Shown: positions 8,342-17,334, counted from the stretch's first letter. The stretch is DNA of 64,000 nucleotides from Streptomyces sp. Z26 (GCF_003665095.1 NZ_RCHV01000002.1:2179501-2243500), one strand, 5' to 3'. The notes: a model not told the origin generated them from the sequence alone. Translations and numbers: made by a program.

Positions 8342-10678
8342 TCACGCGCCGCCTCCGGGGTGGTGCGGATGCGGGTGCGCGCCCTGGTGCACGCCGCCAC
8401 CGCCGGGGGGTGCCTGGTGCGGGATCCGCGCGTCGGCGTCGTCCGGGCCGGGACCGCCGTCCGCGGAACGGTTCCCACCGTCCGCGCGCGCGGGTCCGTC
8501 GTCGCCCGCGGTCCTGGCCGCGCGTTCGGCCACGACGGTGCGGACGGCGTCGAGCACGCCGCGGTAGCCGGAGCAGCGGCAGAGGTTGCCGCTGATGGCC
8601 TGCCGCGTCTCCAGCTCGGTCGGGGTGTGGTTGCCCTCCAGCAGGTCGTGCACCGCCATCGCGAGGCCCGGCACGCAGAAGCCGCACTGCACGGCGCCGC
8701 ACTCGGTGAGCGCGCGCTGCACGTCGGAGGGCGTGCCGTTGACGGCCAGGCCCTCGACCGTACGGACGTCGCTGCCCGCGGAGGTCGCCGCGGGCACCAG
8801 GCAGGACGCGACGAGACGGCCGTCGACCAGTACGGAGCAGGCGCCGCACTCGCCCTGCGAGCAGCCGTCCTTGGCTCCGGCGAGGCCGAGGCGCTCGCGC
8901 AGCACGTAGAGCAGGGACTCGCCGAGCCAGGCGCCGGTGACGGGCCGGTCGGCGCCGTTGACGTGCAGTACGTACGAGGTGTGCGGGTGCTGGCTGACGG
9001 TCGGTTCGAGGACGGCGGGCGCGGGCTCCTCCGGGACGGCCGGGTGGCCGTCCGGCGCCTCGGGCGCGGGGGCGCCGTCGGGGTCCGCGGCGTACGCGGG
9101 GGCTCCGTCGGCCGCCGCGTCGTCGCCGGGCGCGTGGTCCGCGCCGGGGACGTCCGGGGTGTCCGAGGTGTCCGGGGCGTCGGCGTGCTCCGCCTCTGCC
9201 GCCTCCGCCGCCTCCGCCGTGTCGTCGGCGTCGGCGTCCGGGGACGGCTCGTCGGCGGCGCCCTCCTCGGCCACCGCGTCCGTACCGGCGTCGCCGGTCG
9301 GGGGTACGGGGATGTGGTACTCGCCGGAGTCGTCCGCGCGCGCGTGGTCCGTACGGTCCTCGCCGCCGTCCCAGCGCGGAGCGCCGCCGGGGGCGCCGCC
9401 GTGGGCGGGCGGGTTCGCCGCCGGGAGCGGGCCGCCGGGGGGCGGCGGGGGTCCGGGCAGTACGGCGTCGACGGACGCGGGGTCGACCGGGGCCGGACCG
9501 GCCTGCCCGGCCAGCCGCAGGCCGAGCTGGTGGCCGATGTCCCCGGTGGGCACGCCCTCGGGCGGGGTGTGGTCGTGCGCGGTCGGGCCGGGCGCCTCCC
9601 CCGGCAGCCCGCCGGGCATCGGGCCCGCGCCGCCGCCGAGCGCCTCCGGCACTCCGGGCGGTCCCGCGTACGGGCCCGCGGCCTCCGCGGGCAGCTCGCC
9701 CGGCGTGCCGTGGGTGCCGACGGACGGGTCCGGCCAGTGCGTACCGCCGGGGACCGGCTGCGCGCCGGGCCCCGCGCCCGCGAACGGCACCTGGCGGCGG
9801 GCCAGCCCGTCCGCGAGGTGCGCGTCCTGCGCGGCGACGTCCTCCGGTGCGGGCGGCGCCCACGCGGCGGCGCTCTGCGCGCCCGGCCCGTACCCGCCCG
9901 GCGGTCCCGCCGCGCCGAACGGCCCGTCGTACGCGTCCGGCCCGTCGTACGCGCCGTCCCCCGGCCCGTCCCCGGACCCGTGCGCCGCCGCGCCTCCGGC
10001 GCCGAGCGGCCGCCGCTGGGTGCGTGCCTCGTGCGAGCCCGCGAGCGCCGCCGCGGCGCCCTGGCCCATCGCGGCGCCTCCGGCGCCCTGCTCGGCCCCG
10101 GGTGCGCCGTCGGCGTCGTGCGGGCCGTGCGCGTCCGGTTCCGGTGCGCCCGCCGCGCCCGGGGCGTCGTCCGTGCCGGGCTCGGCGAACGGCAGTGTCC
10201 ACTGTCCGGTCGACGACGGGTCGACCGTCGCCGCGGGGGTCATCGGCGCGGCCGGGGCGCCGGGTTCCATGGGGGGCGGCGTGTAGCCGCCCTGGCCGGT
10301 GCCGGGCGCGGCCAACGGGCTCCCGCCGTCGAACTCGCCGGTGCCGTACGCCCCGTGCTCGCCCTGCGGCCCGTCGGAGCCGCCCTGCGGCTGGCGCGGG
10401 CCCGTGGGCCACGGGCCGTCGGGCATGTGCACGAAGCTGGTGGCCTCGGTGTCGTACCCGCCGCCCCAGCCCTGGGACGCGGCGGCGGGCAGGTGCTGCG
10501 CGTACGGCTGCGGGTGGCCGCCGTGGGGCGTGCCCTCGGGGTGCTCGCTCTCGTAGTGCTCGGGGGCGTACTGCTCGGGCGGGTGCTGCGCGCCCTGGTA
10601 GGGGCCGCCCTGGTACGGGCCGCCCGCGTACGGCGCGCCCGCGTACCGCTCACCGTCCGGCTGCGGCTCGTTGCTCAT
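8342..10678 (-). CDS. 2Fe-2S subunit of molybdenum hydroxylase with very long disordered N-terminus
   Basis: 778 residues; the ATG overlaps the stop of the FAD subunit (ATGA). The last 213 residues are a normal small subunit: a plant-type ferredoxin cluster with Cys 606, 611, 614 and 626 (CSQGECGAC) and the helical four-Cys cluster with Cys 665, 668, 700 and 702 (QCGFC and CRCSGYRG). It passes electrons from the Mo centre to FAD. The first 565 residues are Gly/Pro/Ala/Tyr-rich (YAGGPYQGGPYQG-like repeats), then acidic Ala/Glu/Asp-rich, with no predicted fold; the usual family length is about 160-200. The tail ends in HQGAHPHPHHPGGGA, a histidine-rich stretch that could bind metal. I recall similar but variable extensions in Streptomyces relatives, with an element like GGYDTEATSFV conserved; the role is unknown. 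Confidence 0.88.
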   Translation of the reverse strand: MSNEPQPDGERYAGAPYAGGPYQGGPYQGAQHPPEQYAPEHYESEHPEGTPHGGHPQPYAQHLPAAASQGWGGGYDTEATSFVHMPDGPWPTGPRQPQGGSDGPQGEHGAYGTGEFDGGSPLAAPGTGQGGYTPPPMEPGAPAAPMTPAATVDPSSTGQWTLPFAEPGTDDAPGAAGAPEPDAHGPHDADGAPGAEQGAGGAAMGQGAAAALAGSHEARTQRRPLGAGGAAAHGSGDGPGDGAYDGPDAYDGPFGAAGPPGGYGPGAQSAAAWAPPAPEDVAAQDAHLADGLARRQVPFAGAGPGAQPVPGGTHWPDPSVGTHGTPGELPAEAAGPYAGPPGVPEALGGGAGPMPGGLPGEAPGPTAHDHTPPEGVPTGDIGHQLGLRLAGQAGPAPVDPASVDAVLPGPPPPPGGPLPAANPPAHGGAPGGAPRWDGGEDRTDHARADDSGEYHIPVPPTGDAGTDAVAEEGAADEPSPDADADDTAEAAEAAEAEHADAPDTSDTPDVPGADHAPGDDAAADGAPAYAADPDGAPAPEAPDGHPAVPEEPAPAVLEPTVSQHPHTSYVLHVNGADRPVTGAWLGESLLYVLRERLGLAGAKDGCSQGECGACSVLVDGRLVASCLVPAATSAGSDVRTVEGLAVNGTPSDVQRALTECGAVQCGFCVPGLAMAVHDLLEGNHTPTELETRQAISGNLCRCSGYRGVLDAVRTVVAERAARTAGDDGPARADGGNRSADGGPGPDDADARIPHQAPPGGGGVHQGAHPHPHHPGGGA

Positions 10679-11643
10679 GCGAGTGCCCTTCCGAGTCCCC
10701 GGCGGGCCAGTGCCGCCACCGTACGCCGCAGGTGCAGTGCCACCGGCGGGAGCGGGGGCGGCGGTTCGCCGCCCTCCGTCGCGGGCTGCGGGTCGGGGAT
10801 GCAGGCCATCGCGACGTAGTCGCCGAAGGCGGCCAGCGCCTCCGGCGGGAGCGTGCGCTGCCCGTCCCAGTCGATGAGGGAGGACACCCACTGCTCCGCC
10901 TCCAGCGGCCGGAGCGGCATGGGTGCCACGGCGCCGATCGCGCACCGTACGTGGCGCCGCGCCGGGTCCAGTACGACCGCGGCGGAGGCGAGGGCGCGGC
11001 CGGGGCCGGTGCGGCCGGTGGCCTTGAGGAAGGTCTGGGGGGCGTGCAGCAGCGGGACGCGTACGTAGCCGACGAGTTCGCCCGCGTGCAGCATCTCCAT
11101 CCCGGCAAGCAGGTGGCTGGCGGGGACCTCGCGCCGGGAGCCGCCGGGGCCCGCGATGAGCGCGGTGGCCTCCAGCGCGGCGAGCACGGGGAGGGTGTCG
11201 CCGGTCGGGGCGGCGCTCACCAGGTTCCCGCCGAGGGTGCCCGCGTTGCGGATCTGGGCGGGTCCGGCCGCGCGCGCGCTGGCGGCGAGCGCGGGGATGA
11301 GCGCGGCGAAGTCGGGGCGGCCCAGACGGGCGAGGGTCAGTCCGGCGCCGAGGAGGGCGTTGCCGTCCAGGTACTCCCAGCCGCGGATCTCACCGATGCG
11401 GCCGAGGCCGACGAGCGCGGCGGGGCGCAGCTGTCCGGAGTTCACGCTCGCCATCAGGTCGGTGCCGCCCGCGACGGGCACCGCGGCGGGCGTCGCGGCG
11501 AGTGCCGCCACGGCCTCGTCGAGGGTGCCCGGCAGGGTCACCGGCTGCGCCGCCGGGTGTTTCTCCGCCGCTCCGGCGGGTGGCGAGACCGGCTGCGCAG
11601 CGGACTGCGCGGCCTGTGGCGCATGCGGTGCGTGCGTGCTCAA
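10675..11643 (-). CDS. Molybdenum hydroxylase, FAD-binding medium subunit
   Basis: 322 residues if started at the TTG at 11643, which is preceded by GAAGGGG at good distance; the frame stays open to an ATG at 11793 but the extra 50 residues look non-coding. FAD_binding_5 features are clear: PVAGGTDLMASVNSG (pyrophosphate-binding), ARAAGPAQIRNAGTLGGN, AAPTGDTLPVLAALEA, and a C-terminal CO dehydrogenase flavoprotein domain. It receives electrons from the 2Fe-2S subunit and passes them to NAD+ or oxygen. It heads the operon FAD - 2Fe-2S - Mo, transcribed leftward. The 277 bases upstream hold the operon promoter and the end of the GH20 gene; I could not assign -35/-10 with confidence. Confidence 0.87.
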   Translation of the reverse strand: MSTHAPHAPQAAQSAAQPVSPPAGAAEKHPAAQPVTLPGTLDEAVAALAATPAAVPVAGGTDLMASVNSGQLRPAALVGLGRIGEIRGWEYLDGNALLGAGLTLARLGRPDFAALIPALAASARAAGPAQIRNAGTLGGNLVSAAPTGDTLPVLAALEATALIAGPGGSRREVPASHLLAGMEMLHAGELVGYVRVPLLHAPQTFLKATGRTGPGRALASAAVVLDPARRHVRCAIGAVAPMPLRPLEAEQWVSSLIDWDGQRTLPPEALAAFGDYVAMACIPDPQPATEGGEPPPPLPPVALHLRRTVAALARRGLGRALA

Positions 11644-11920
11644 TCCAGCTGCCCCTTCCCCGGTCGTCCCGGCTGCACTGCCGTACGGTACGTGCTCGCA
11701 ACCCGGACATGGCAACTCTGGCACATCCCGACCGGCTGGTGACGCGAGGGTCCGTGAAGGGATGATTCGTCCGCTCGGCGCCCTGTGAAACACGTTGTGG
11801 CGCGATGTCGCCCTTGAGCGTCAATTGCGGCCCTTACAGGGGTTTGTGGGCTTTTCCCATCCTGACGCGCGGGCGCCGCGCCGTCGTTGGCGGGCGGCCC
11901 GGCACGCGCGTCGGGGAGGC

Positions 11921-13693
11921 TCACACGATCGGGGGTCGGCCCTCGATCGGACGGCCGAGCACGCCGGGGCGGCGCTGCCGGGGGTACGGGCCGCCTTCGG
12001 GCCGGTAGTCGACGCCGAGCGCGTCGAGGCGGGCGAGGTGCGCGCGCCGCAGTCGGTCCCGGAAGCCCTCGAAGTCCCGCTCCTCCGGCGCCGGCAGCGG
12101 GGACCAGGCGACCTCGGCGAACGCGGTGAGGCGCGGGAAGACCTGGTAGTCGACGCGCTGCCGGGTCTCGGTCACCTCGGTCCACATGTTGGCCTGGGCG
12201 CCGATGACGTGCTCGGCGGCGGGTGTGCCCGCGAGTTCGGGCGGTACGGGCTCGAAGTGGTAGACGTCGCTGAGGGTACGCACGTAGCCGATCGGCACGG
12301 GCTCGTCGGCGCCGCCGTCCTGCCGGTGGTCGAGGTACACCTGCTGCTCGGGGCACATCACGACGTCATGTCCCGCCGTGGCGGCGGCGATTCCGCCCGC
12401 GTAGCCGCGCCAGGAGGAGACGGCGGCGCCCTCGGTCAGGCCGGTGGGACGGAGGCGTACGGACGCGTCAGCGGCGTCCGCGGCACCGTCCGTACCGCCG
12501 TCCGTCGTCGGCGCGGCGCCCTCCAGGATCTCGTCCCAGCCGATGAGGCGCCGCCCGCGCGCGGCCAGCCAGCGGTCGAAGTGCCGGATGAACCACGCCT
12601 GGAGCGCGTCCTCGTCCGGCAGCCCCTCCCGCCGCATCCGCTCCTGCGCGACGGGCGACGCCCGCCACTGGTCCTTGGGGCACTCGTCGCCGCCGACGTG
12701 CACGAAGGGGGAGGGGAAGAGTTCCAACACCTCCTCCAGCACGCCCGCGTAGAAGCGGAGGACGGCGTCGGTGGGGGCGAGCACGTTCGGGTTGACGCCC
12801 CAGTCGTCCCAGACGCCGAGCGCGGAGGTGTCGACGACGTCGGTGTTGCCCAGCTCCGGGTAGGCGGCGACGGCGGCCTGGGAGTGGCCGGGGAGTTCGA
12901 TCTCCGGTACGACGGTGACGTGCCGTTCGGCGGCGTACGCGACGATCTCGCGGATGTCGTCCCGCGTGTAGTGACCCCCGTGCGGGCGCTCGTCCCAGAG
13001 GTCGGACGCGCGGTGGCCGACCTTCGTACGGGGGCGCCAGGCGCCGACCTCGGTGAGCCTCGGGTAGCGGGCGATCTCGACGCGCCAGCCCTGGTCGTCG
13101 GTGAGGTGCAGGTGCAGCACGTTGAGCTTGTGCGCGGCGAGTTGGTCGATCCGGCGCAGCACCTCGTCCTTCGGCTGGAAGTGCCGCGCGGTGTCCAGCA
13201 TGAGGCCGCGCCAGCGAAACCGGGGCGCGTCCTCGATCCGTTGGGCGGGTACGCGCCACGCGCGCGCGGGGCCGGTGGGGGCCTGCCGGTACGCGTCGGG
13301 GCCGAGCAGCTGCCGCAGGGTCTGCGCGCCCCAGAACACCCCCGCGGCGGCGCCCCCGGTGATCAGCAGGCCGGTCGGCCCGGCGTCCAGGCGGTAGCCC
13401 TCCGGGCCGAGTTCGGCGTGGACGGCAGGTTCGACCCGGAGCCGTACGGGAGCGCCCGCGTCACCGCCCGTACGGCCGCCCGCCGCGTCGCCGCGCGCCG
13501 TACCGCCGCCGCCCTCCCCCGCGCCGTACGGCGGCAGCGCCAGCCCGGTGGCCGCGCCGAGCGCGCCGCGCAGCCAGCGCGCGACGCCCTCCGTACCGGG
13601 TCCGGCGTCCAGGGCGCTGCCGGGCCCCAGCACGTAGTCGCCGCCGCCTCCGGCGGTGACGGAACGGGGTGCCGGGATCAGGTCGTGCGGCAT
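11921..13693 (-). CDS. Beta-N-acetylhexosaminidase, GH20
   Basis: 590 residues from the ATG at 13693 with GGGGGAG upstream. Removes terminal N-acetylglucosamine (or GalNAc) from chitin or murein oligosaccharides by substrate-assisted catalysis. The GH20b domain is N-terminal (MPHDLIPAPRSVTAGGGGDY), followed by the TIM barrel: RWRGLMLDTARHFQP, LHLTDDQGWRVEI, GHSQAAVAAYPELG and the catalytic Asp-Glu pair in HVGGDECPKDQW. No signal peptide is visible, so it probably acts on imported oligosaccharides. It is last in an operon with an amino-sugar type ABC importer, 95 bases after the second permease; the same gene order is known to me from S. coelicolor. A low-complexity Gly/Ala insertion lies near residue 75. 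Confidence 0.92.
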   Translation of the reverse strand: MPHDLIPAPRSVTAGGGGDYVLGPGSALDAGPGTEGVARWLRGALGAATGLALPPYGAGEGGGGTARGDAAGGRTGGDAGAPVRLRVEPAVHAELGPEGYRLDAGPTGLLITGGAAAGVFWGAQTLRQLLGPDAYRQAPTGPARAWRVPAQRIEDAPRFRWRGLMLDTARHFQPKDEVLRRIDQLAAHKLNVLHLHLTDDQGWRVEIARYPRLTEVGAWRPRTKVGHRASDLWDERPHGGHYTRDDIREIVAYAAERHVTVVPEIELPGHSQAAVAAYPELGNTDVVDTSALGVWDDWGVNPNVLAPTDAVLRFYAGVLEEVLELFPSPFVHVGGDECPKDQWRASPVAQERMRREGLPDEDALQAWFIRHFDRWLAARGRRLIGWDEILEGAAPTTDGGTDGAADAADASVRLRPTGLTEGAAVSSWRGYAGGIAAATAGHDVVMCPEQQVYLDHRQDGGADEPVPIGYVRTLSDVYHFEPVPPELAGTPAAEHVIGAQANMWTEVTETRQRVDYQVFPRLTAFAEVAWSPLPAPEERDFEGFRDRLRRAHLARLDALGVDYRPEGGPYPRQRRPGVLGRPIEGRPPIV

Positions 13694-13788
13694 GTCGGTG
13701 CTCCCCCTCGGGGCGTGCGGGGCGTACGGGTCGGGCGGTGCGGGCGGTACGGGCGCGGGTCGCGCCGACGGGTGCGCCGGGGCACCCG

Positions 13789-14676
13789 TCAGTCCTTCAT
13801 GGCTCCCCCGATGCCGGACACGAGATGCCGCTGCACCGCGACGAAGAAGATCAGCACGGGGATCGTCATCACCGTCGAGGCCGCCATCACACCGCCCCAG
13901 TCGGGGGTCTCGGTGTCGAAGAAGACGAGCAGCGCCATCGGCAGCGTGGAGTTCTCGGTGGCGCTGATGATGAACGACTTGGCGAAGAGGAAGTCGTTCC
14001 AGGTGGAGATGAACGAGAAGACGCTCGTCGCCACGAGCCCCGGGAAGACCAGCGGGAAGAGGATCTGCCAGAGGAAGCGGGTGCGGCTGGCGCCGTCGAT
14101 GAACGCCTGTTCCTCCAGCGCCTCCGGGACCGCCTTCACGAACCCGCGCAGCATCCAGATGGCGAACGGCAGCGAGAACGCGATGTGCGGAAGGATCAGC
14201 GACGTCAGGGTGTTGAGCGCGTCGACGTCCCGCATGAGGAAGAACATCGGGATCGTCAGCGCCTCGATGGGCACCATCTGCGCCGTCAGGAACATGATCA
14301 GCAGCGTCGTACGGAACTTGAAACGGAACCTCGTGACGGCCGTCGCCGCGAGGAACGCGATGAGCGCCGACACCAGGACGACGACGCTCGCGACGAGCAG
14401 GCTGTTGAGGAAGTAGCGGCCGAAGTCCTGCTGTTCGAAGACCCGTCGGAACGAGTCCAGCGAGGGGGACAGCGTCCAGGGGCGCGGCTCGTCGGACTGG
14501 ACCTCGCCCGCGGGCTTGAGCGCGGACAGCACCATCCAGTACAGCGGGAACGCCACCACCGCCGCGACCAGCAGCGCCGCCGCCTCCGCCGCGAGCCGCC
14601 ACGGCCTGCGGGGCCCGCGGGGCCGCCACGCGGCGCGGGCGCCCGGCACCCGCGCGGCCTTCGTCGTCGTGCTCAC
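13789..14676 (-). CDS. Carbohydrate ABC transporter permease (MalG/DasC type)
   Basis: 295 residues, GTG start overlapping the stop of the first permease by four bases. Six hydrophobic segments are evident, the first at residues 30-52 (AAEAAALLVAAVVAFPLYWM). The cytoplasmic EAA loop is seen as EALEEQAFIDGASRTRFLWQ, which docks the ATPase. It forms the membrane channel with the upstream permease for the sugar delivered by the binding protein. No ATPase gene is in the operon, so a shared ATPase such as MsiK is expected. Amino-sugar specificity is inferred from the adjoining hexosaminidase gene. Confidence 0.9.
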   Translation of the reverse strand: MSTTTKAARVPGARAAWRPRGPRRPWRLAAEAAALLVAAVVAFPLYWMVLSALKPAGEVQSDEPRPWTLSPSLDSFRRVFEQQDFGRYFLNSLLVASVVVLVSALIAFLAATAVTRFRFKFRTTLLIMFLTAQMVPIEALTIPMFFLMRDVDALNTLTSLILPHIAFSLPFAIWMLRGFVKAVPEALEEQAFIDGASRTRFLWQILFPLVFPGLVATSVFSFISTWNDFLFAKSFIISATENSTLPMALLVFFDTETPDWGGVMAASTVMTIPVLIFFVAVQRHLVSGIGGAMKD

Positions 14677-15713
14677 AGGTCCTCACCCCTCCTGCGCAGC
14701 AGCCGCAGATAGACGAGCGTCACGCCCAGCAGGATCAGCAGCATCACGACGCCGATGGCGGAGCCGAGGCTGTACTGCGAGGAGGCGAACGCCTCCTGGT
14801 AGGCGTAGACGTTCAGCACCAGGTTCTGCCCGGCGATGCCGCCGCCGTCCGTCATCACGTAGATCTGCGTGAAGACCTTGAAGTCCCAGATCACCGACTG
14901 GATCGTGACGACGATCAGGATCGGCCGCAGCATCGGCGCCATGACGCTGCGCCAGGTCCGCAGCGCCGACGCGCCGTCCAGCGACGCGGCCTCCAGCACC
15001 TCGCTCGGAATGGCCCTGATCCCGGCGTACATGGTGACCATGACGAACGGGAACGAGCACCACACGACCTCGAAGAAGACGAGCGCGAAGGCGCTGTAGC
15101 GGCCGTACGTCCACGAGTGGTCGCCCAGCCCCAGCACCTTGTTGACCGGCCCGAAGTCCGGGTCGAAGAGGAACACCCAGACCGTGGACCCGGTGATCGC
15201 GGGCGTCGCCCAGGCGCCGAGCGCGGCCATCATCAACACCAGCCGCGGCACCAGCCGTACGCGCGTGAGCAGCACCGCCAGGGAGCAGCCGACGGCCATG
15301 GTGCCGGTGACGCAGGCCGCCGCGAAGACCACCGTGGCCAGCAGCACGTCCCAGAACTTGCGGTCGCCGAACAGCTCGGCGTAGTTCGCCAGCCCCTGGA
15401 ACGAGGTGGGCTCGCCGCCGCTGACCTGCGCCTGGGTGTACTCCAGCAGGGAGATCAGGCCGAGTTGGTAGATCGGGTAGGCGAGCAGCGCCGCCAGCAC
15501 CACCAGCGCGGGCGCGAGGTAGAGCCACGGCGTCCAGCCGCTGCCGCGCCGGGGCGGGCGCGCGCCGCGGCGCGGCGCCTTCGCGGCGCCCCCGGCGGAC
15601 CGGCCGGGCCCCGAAGCGGAACCCGTACCGGAACCCGCGCCGGAGCCCGTACCGGCCCCGGCGCCCGTACGCGTGCCGGGGCCCGCGCCCGAGGCGTCCG
15701 CCGTGGCGCTCAC
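14673..15713 (-). CDS. Carbohydrate ABC transporter permease (MalF/UgpA type)
   Basis: 346 residues from a GTG at 15713 that overlaps the TGA of the binding-protein gene (GTGA), which decides the start. The first 65 residues are a Gly/Thr/Ser-rich cytoplasmic tail (repeats like GTGSGAGSGT), then six membrane segments beginning at WLYLAPALVVLAALLAYPI. The EAA loop reads SEVLEAASLDGASALRTWRS. It pairs with the MalG-type permease encoded next. Typical CUT1 family length apart from the tail. Confidence 0.9.
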   Translation of the reverse strand: MSATADASGAGPGTRTGAGAGTGSGAGSGTGSASGPGRSAGGAAKAPRRGARPPRRGSGWTPWLYLAPALVVLAALLAYPIYQLGLISLLEYTQAQVSGGEPTSFQGLANYAELFGDRKFWDVLLATVVFAAACVTGTMAVGCSLAVLLTRVRLVPRLVLMMAALGAWATPAITGSTVWVFLFDPDFGPVNKVLGLGDHSWTYGRYSAFALVFFEVVWCSFPFVMVTMYAGIRAIPSEVLEAASLDGASALRTWRSVMAPMLRPILIVVTIQSVIWDFKVFTQIYVMTDGGGIAGQNLVLNVYAYQEAFASSQYSLGSAIGVVMLLILLGVTLVYLRLLRRRGEDL

Positions 15714-17008
15714 TGGGCGAAGGCCTCGTCCATCTGCTGGGCCGCGCCCTCGGAGGCGTCGGCCACGTCCTTCTTGCCGCTGACGACCTGCTGGAACATC
15801 GTCGGCAGCACCATCCCGGCGTCGATCTTCGCCCAACCGGGGCTGGCGGGCACGAACTTCGCCCCGGCCTCCAGCGTCTTCACGAACGGCGCGACGAACG
15901 GCTCCTCCGCGGCGACCTTCTTACGGGTGTCGCTGAACGTCGGCAGGAAGCCCATCTCCTGGAACAGCCGCTCCTGCGTCTCCTTGCCCGCCAACTGCTC
16001 CACCAGGTCGACGGCGAGGCTGCGGTGCGAGGTGGACTTCATGACGCCGACGTTGTTGCCTCCGGCGAAGCCCGGGGCGATCTCGCCCTTCTTGACGCCG
16101 GGCAGCGGCACGACCGCGTACTTCCCGCTGACGGCGCCGTCGTCCATGGCCTGGCGGTTGAAGTCGCCGCCCAGCGCCATGCCCGCCTTCCCGCTCGCGA
16201 ACGCCTCGACGTTGTCGTTGCCGGTCATCTGCGCACAGTTGCTGGGCGGGCAGTTGTCCTTGCCGAACAGGTCGGTGTACGCCTTGATGCCCTTCTGCGC
16301 CGCGTCGCTGTCGATGGCGGCGGTGAAGTCGCCGCCCTTCTCCGTGGCGAGTTCGCCGCCGTGTGCCCAGATGAACGGCATGGCGCCGTACGTGTAGGCG
16401 CCGCCGACCATCAGCCCGTACATCTCGGGGCGTTCCGCCCGGATCTCGCGCGCGGCGGACGCGACCTCGTCCAGCGTCTCGGGCGCCTTGAGGTCGAGGT
16501 CCTCGAAGACGTCGGTGCGGTAGTAGAGCGCGCGTACGCCGACGAAGAGGGGCGCGCCGTAGATCTTCCCGTCGACGGTGACCGACTGCTTCGCCGTGGG
16601 GTCGGTGTCCTTGGCCTCGGCCCAGGCGCCGAACTCCTTCGAGATGTCGGCGAGTCCGCCGTCCGCGACGTACCCGGCGGTGTCGGTGTTGCCGAACTCG
16701 ATGACGTCCGGGGCGGAGTCGGGGTCGTTCAGCGCGCCCTTGATCTTCTCGGCGCGGCTGTCGACGGGGATGTACTGGACGTCGACCTTCACGTCGTCGT
16801 GGCTCTCGCGGAACTTCGCCACGACGTCCGAGACGACGTCCTGCTTGGGCTTGTTGTTGACCTCGCGGAAGAGCCACACCCGCAGGGTGCCGCTCTTCTC
16901 GTCCTTCTTCGCGCCGCCGTCATCCGTGGAGGGGGCGCAGCCGGTCGCCGTCAGCCCGGCGAGGGCGAGCGCCACCACCGGGGCGGCTATGCGGGCGGAA
17001 ACTCTCAT
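15710..17008 (-). CDS. Sugar ABC transporter substrate-binding lipoprotein
   Basis: 432 residues; ATG at 17008 with GGGGGT upstream. The signal peptide ends in the lipobox TATGC (Cys about residue 24), so the protein is anchored to the outer face of the membrane. The mature domain is a cluster-B (family 1) sugar-binding protein: TLRVWLFREV, DSAPDVIEFGNTDTAGYVADGG, IYGAPLFVGVRALYY, GKAGMALGGDF and GGNNVGVMKS. The DVIEFGNTDT segment resembles DasA/NgcE-type N-acetylglucosamine or chitobiose binding proteins, and the operon also encodes a GH20 hexosaminidase, so an amino-sugar ligand is likely but not proven. Two operator-like palindromes lie 25-62 bases upstream of the start. Confidence 0.9.
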   Translation of the reverse strand: MRVSARIAAPVVALALAGLTATGCAPSTDDGGAKKDEKSGTLRVWLFREVNNKPKQDVVSDVVAKFRESHDDVKVDVQYIPVDSRAEKIKGALNDPDSAPDVIEFGNTDTAGYVADGGLADISKEFGAWAEAKDTDPTAKQSVTVDGKIYGAPLFVGVRALYYRTDVFEDLDLKAPETLDEVASAAREIRAERPEMYGLMVGGAYTYGAMPFIWAHGGELATEKGGDFTAAIDSDAAQKGIKAYTDLFGKDNCPPSNCAQMTGNDNVEAFASGKAGMALGGDFNRQAMDDGAVSGKYAVVPLPGVKKGEIAPGFAGGNNVGVMKSTSHRSLAVDLVEQLAGKETQERLFQEMGFLPTFSDTRKKVAAEEPFVAPFVKTLEAGAKFVPASPGWAKIDAGMVLPTMFQQVVSGKKDVADASEGAAQQMDEAFAQ

Positions 17009-17032
17009 GAGCGGTACCCCCAGCGGGAATCT

Positions 17033-17070
17033 GTTGCAGCATGCGCAACGGCTGTTTCGTGCTGCACAAC
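17033..17070 (-). promoter_or_regulatory. Two tandem 17-base operator-like palindromes
   Basis: GTTGCAGCATGCGCAAC (17033-17049) and GTTTCGTGCTGCACAAC (17054-17070) share the pattern GTTkC-N4-TGCrCAAC and start exactly 21 bases apart, two helical turns. They lie just upstream of the sugar-binding protein start, where a repressor would block transcription. The pattern is not the DasR dre consensus. A LacI- or ROK-family sugar regulator encoded elsewhere is the best guess. Confidence 0.6.
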
Positions 17071-17212
17071 TTCGCAGGAGGTTATGGGCGGCGGCACCCG
17101 CCCACAAGAGGTATCGACCAATCCGTGACCCGGGGCGGCACTCCGTGCAACGGAGCCGGTCGCCGACCGGCCCTCCGGCCCGCGTCCGACCACCCGCACA
17201 GCACAGCGCGCC

Positions 17213-17241
17213 CCGGGCCGCCCCTCGGGGAGGGCGGCCGG
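17213..17241 (-). terminator. Probable terminator after the DUF3039 gene
   Basis: A G/C-rich hairpin with arms CCGG-CCGCCC and GGGCGG-CCGG (one bulged G) lies about 95 bases after the DUF3039 stop and about 140 bases before the operators of the sugar importer. No T-tract, as is common in Streptomyces. The rest of 17071-17334 shows nothing else. Confidence 0.5.
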
Positions 17242-17334
17242 GACGCGCTGAACGGGTCCTGCGGCGCGGGTCCTACGGCGTGGTGGCGACCGTACGACGC
17301 GGGCGCGGGTGGCGACGCGGCTTGCGGGTGCGGG

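Noticed and set aside
5770..8595. 941-codon plus-strand frame opposite the Mo subunit
   Set aside because: Antisense shadow; the minus-strand product has clear family motifs.
13694..14686. Upstream extension of the GH20 frame across the permease gene
   Set aside because: It is out-of-frame permease sequence; the GH20 start at 13693 has a good ribosome site.
17033..17070. DasR sites upstream of the amino-sugar binding protein
   Set aside because: The dyads are GTTkC...rCAAC, not TGGTCTAGACCA; only the chitinase upstream region matches dre.
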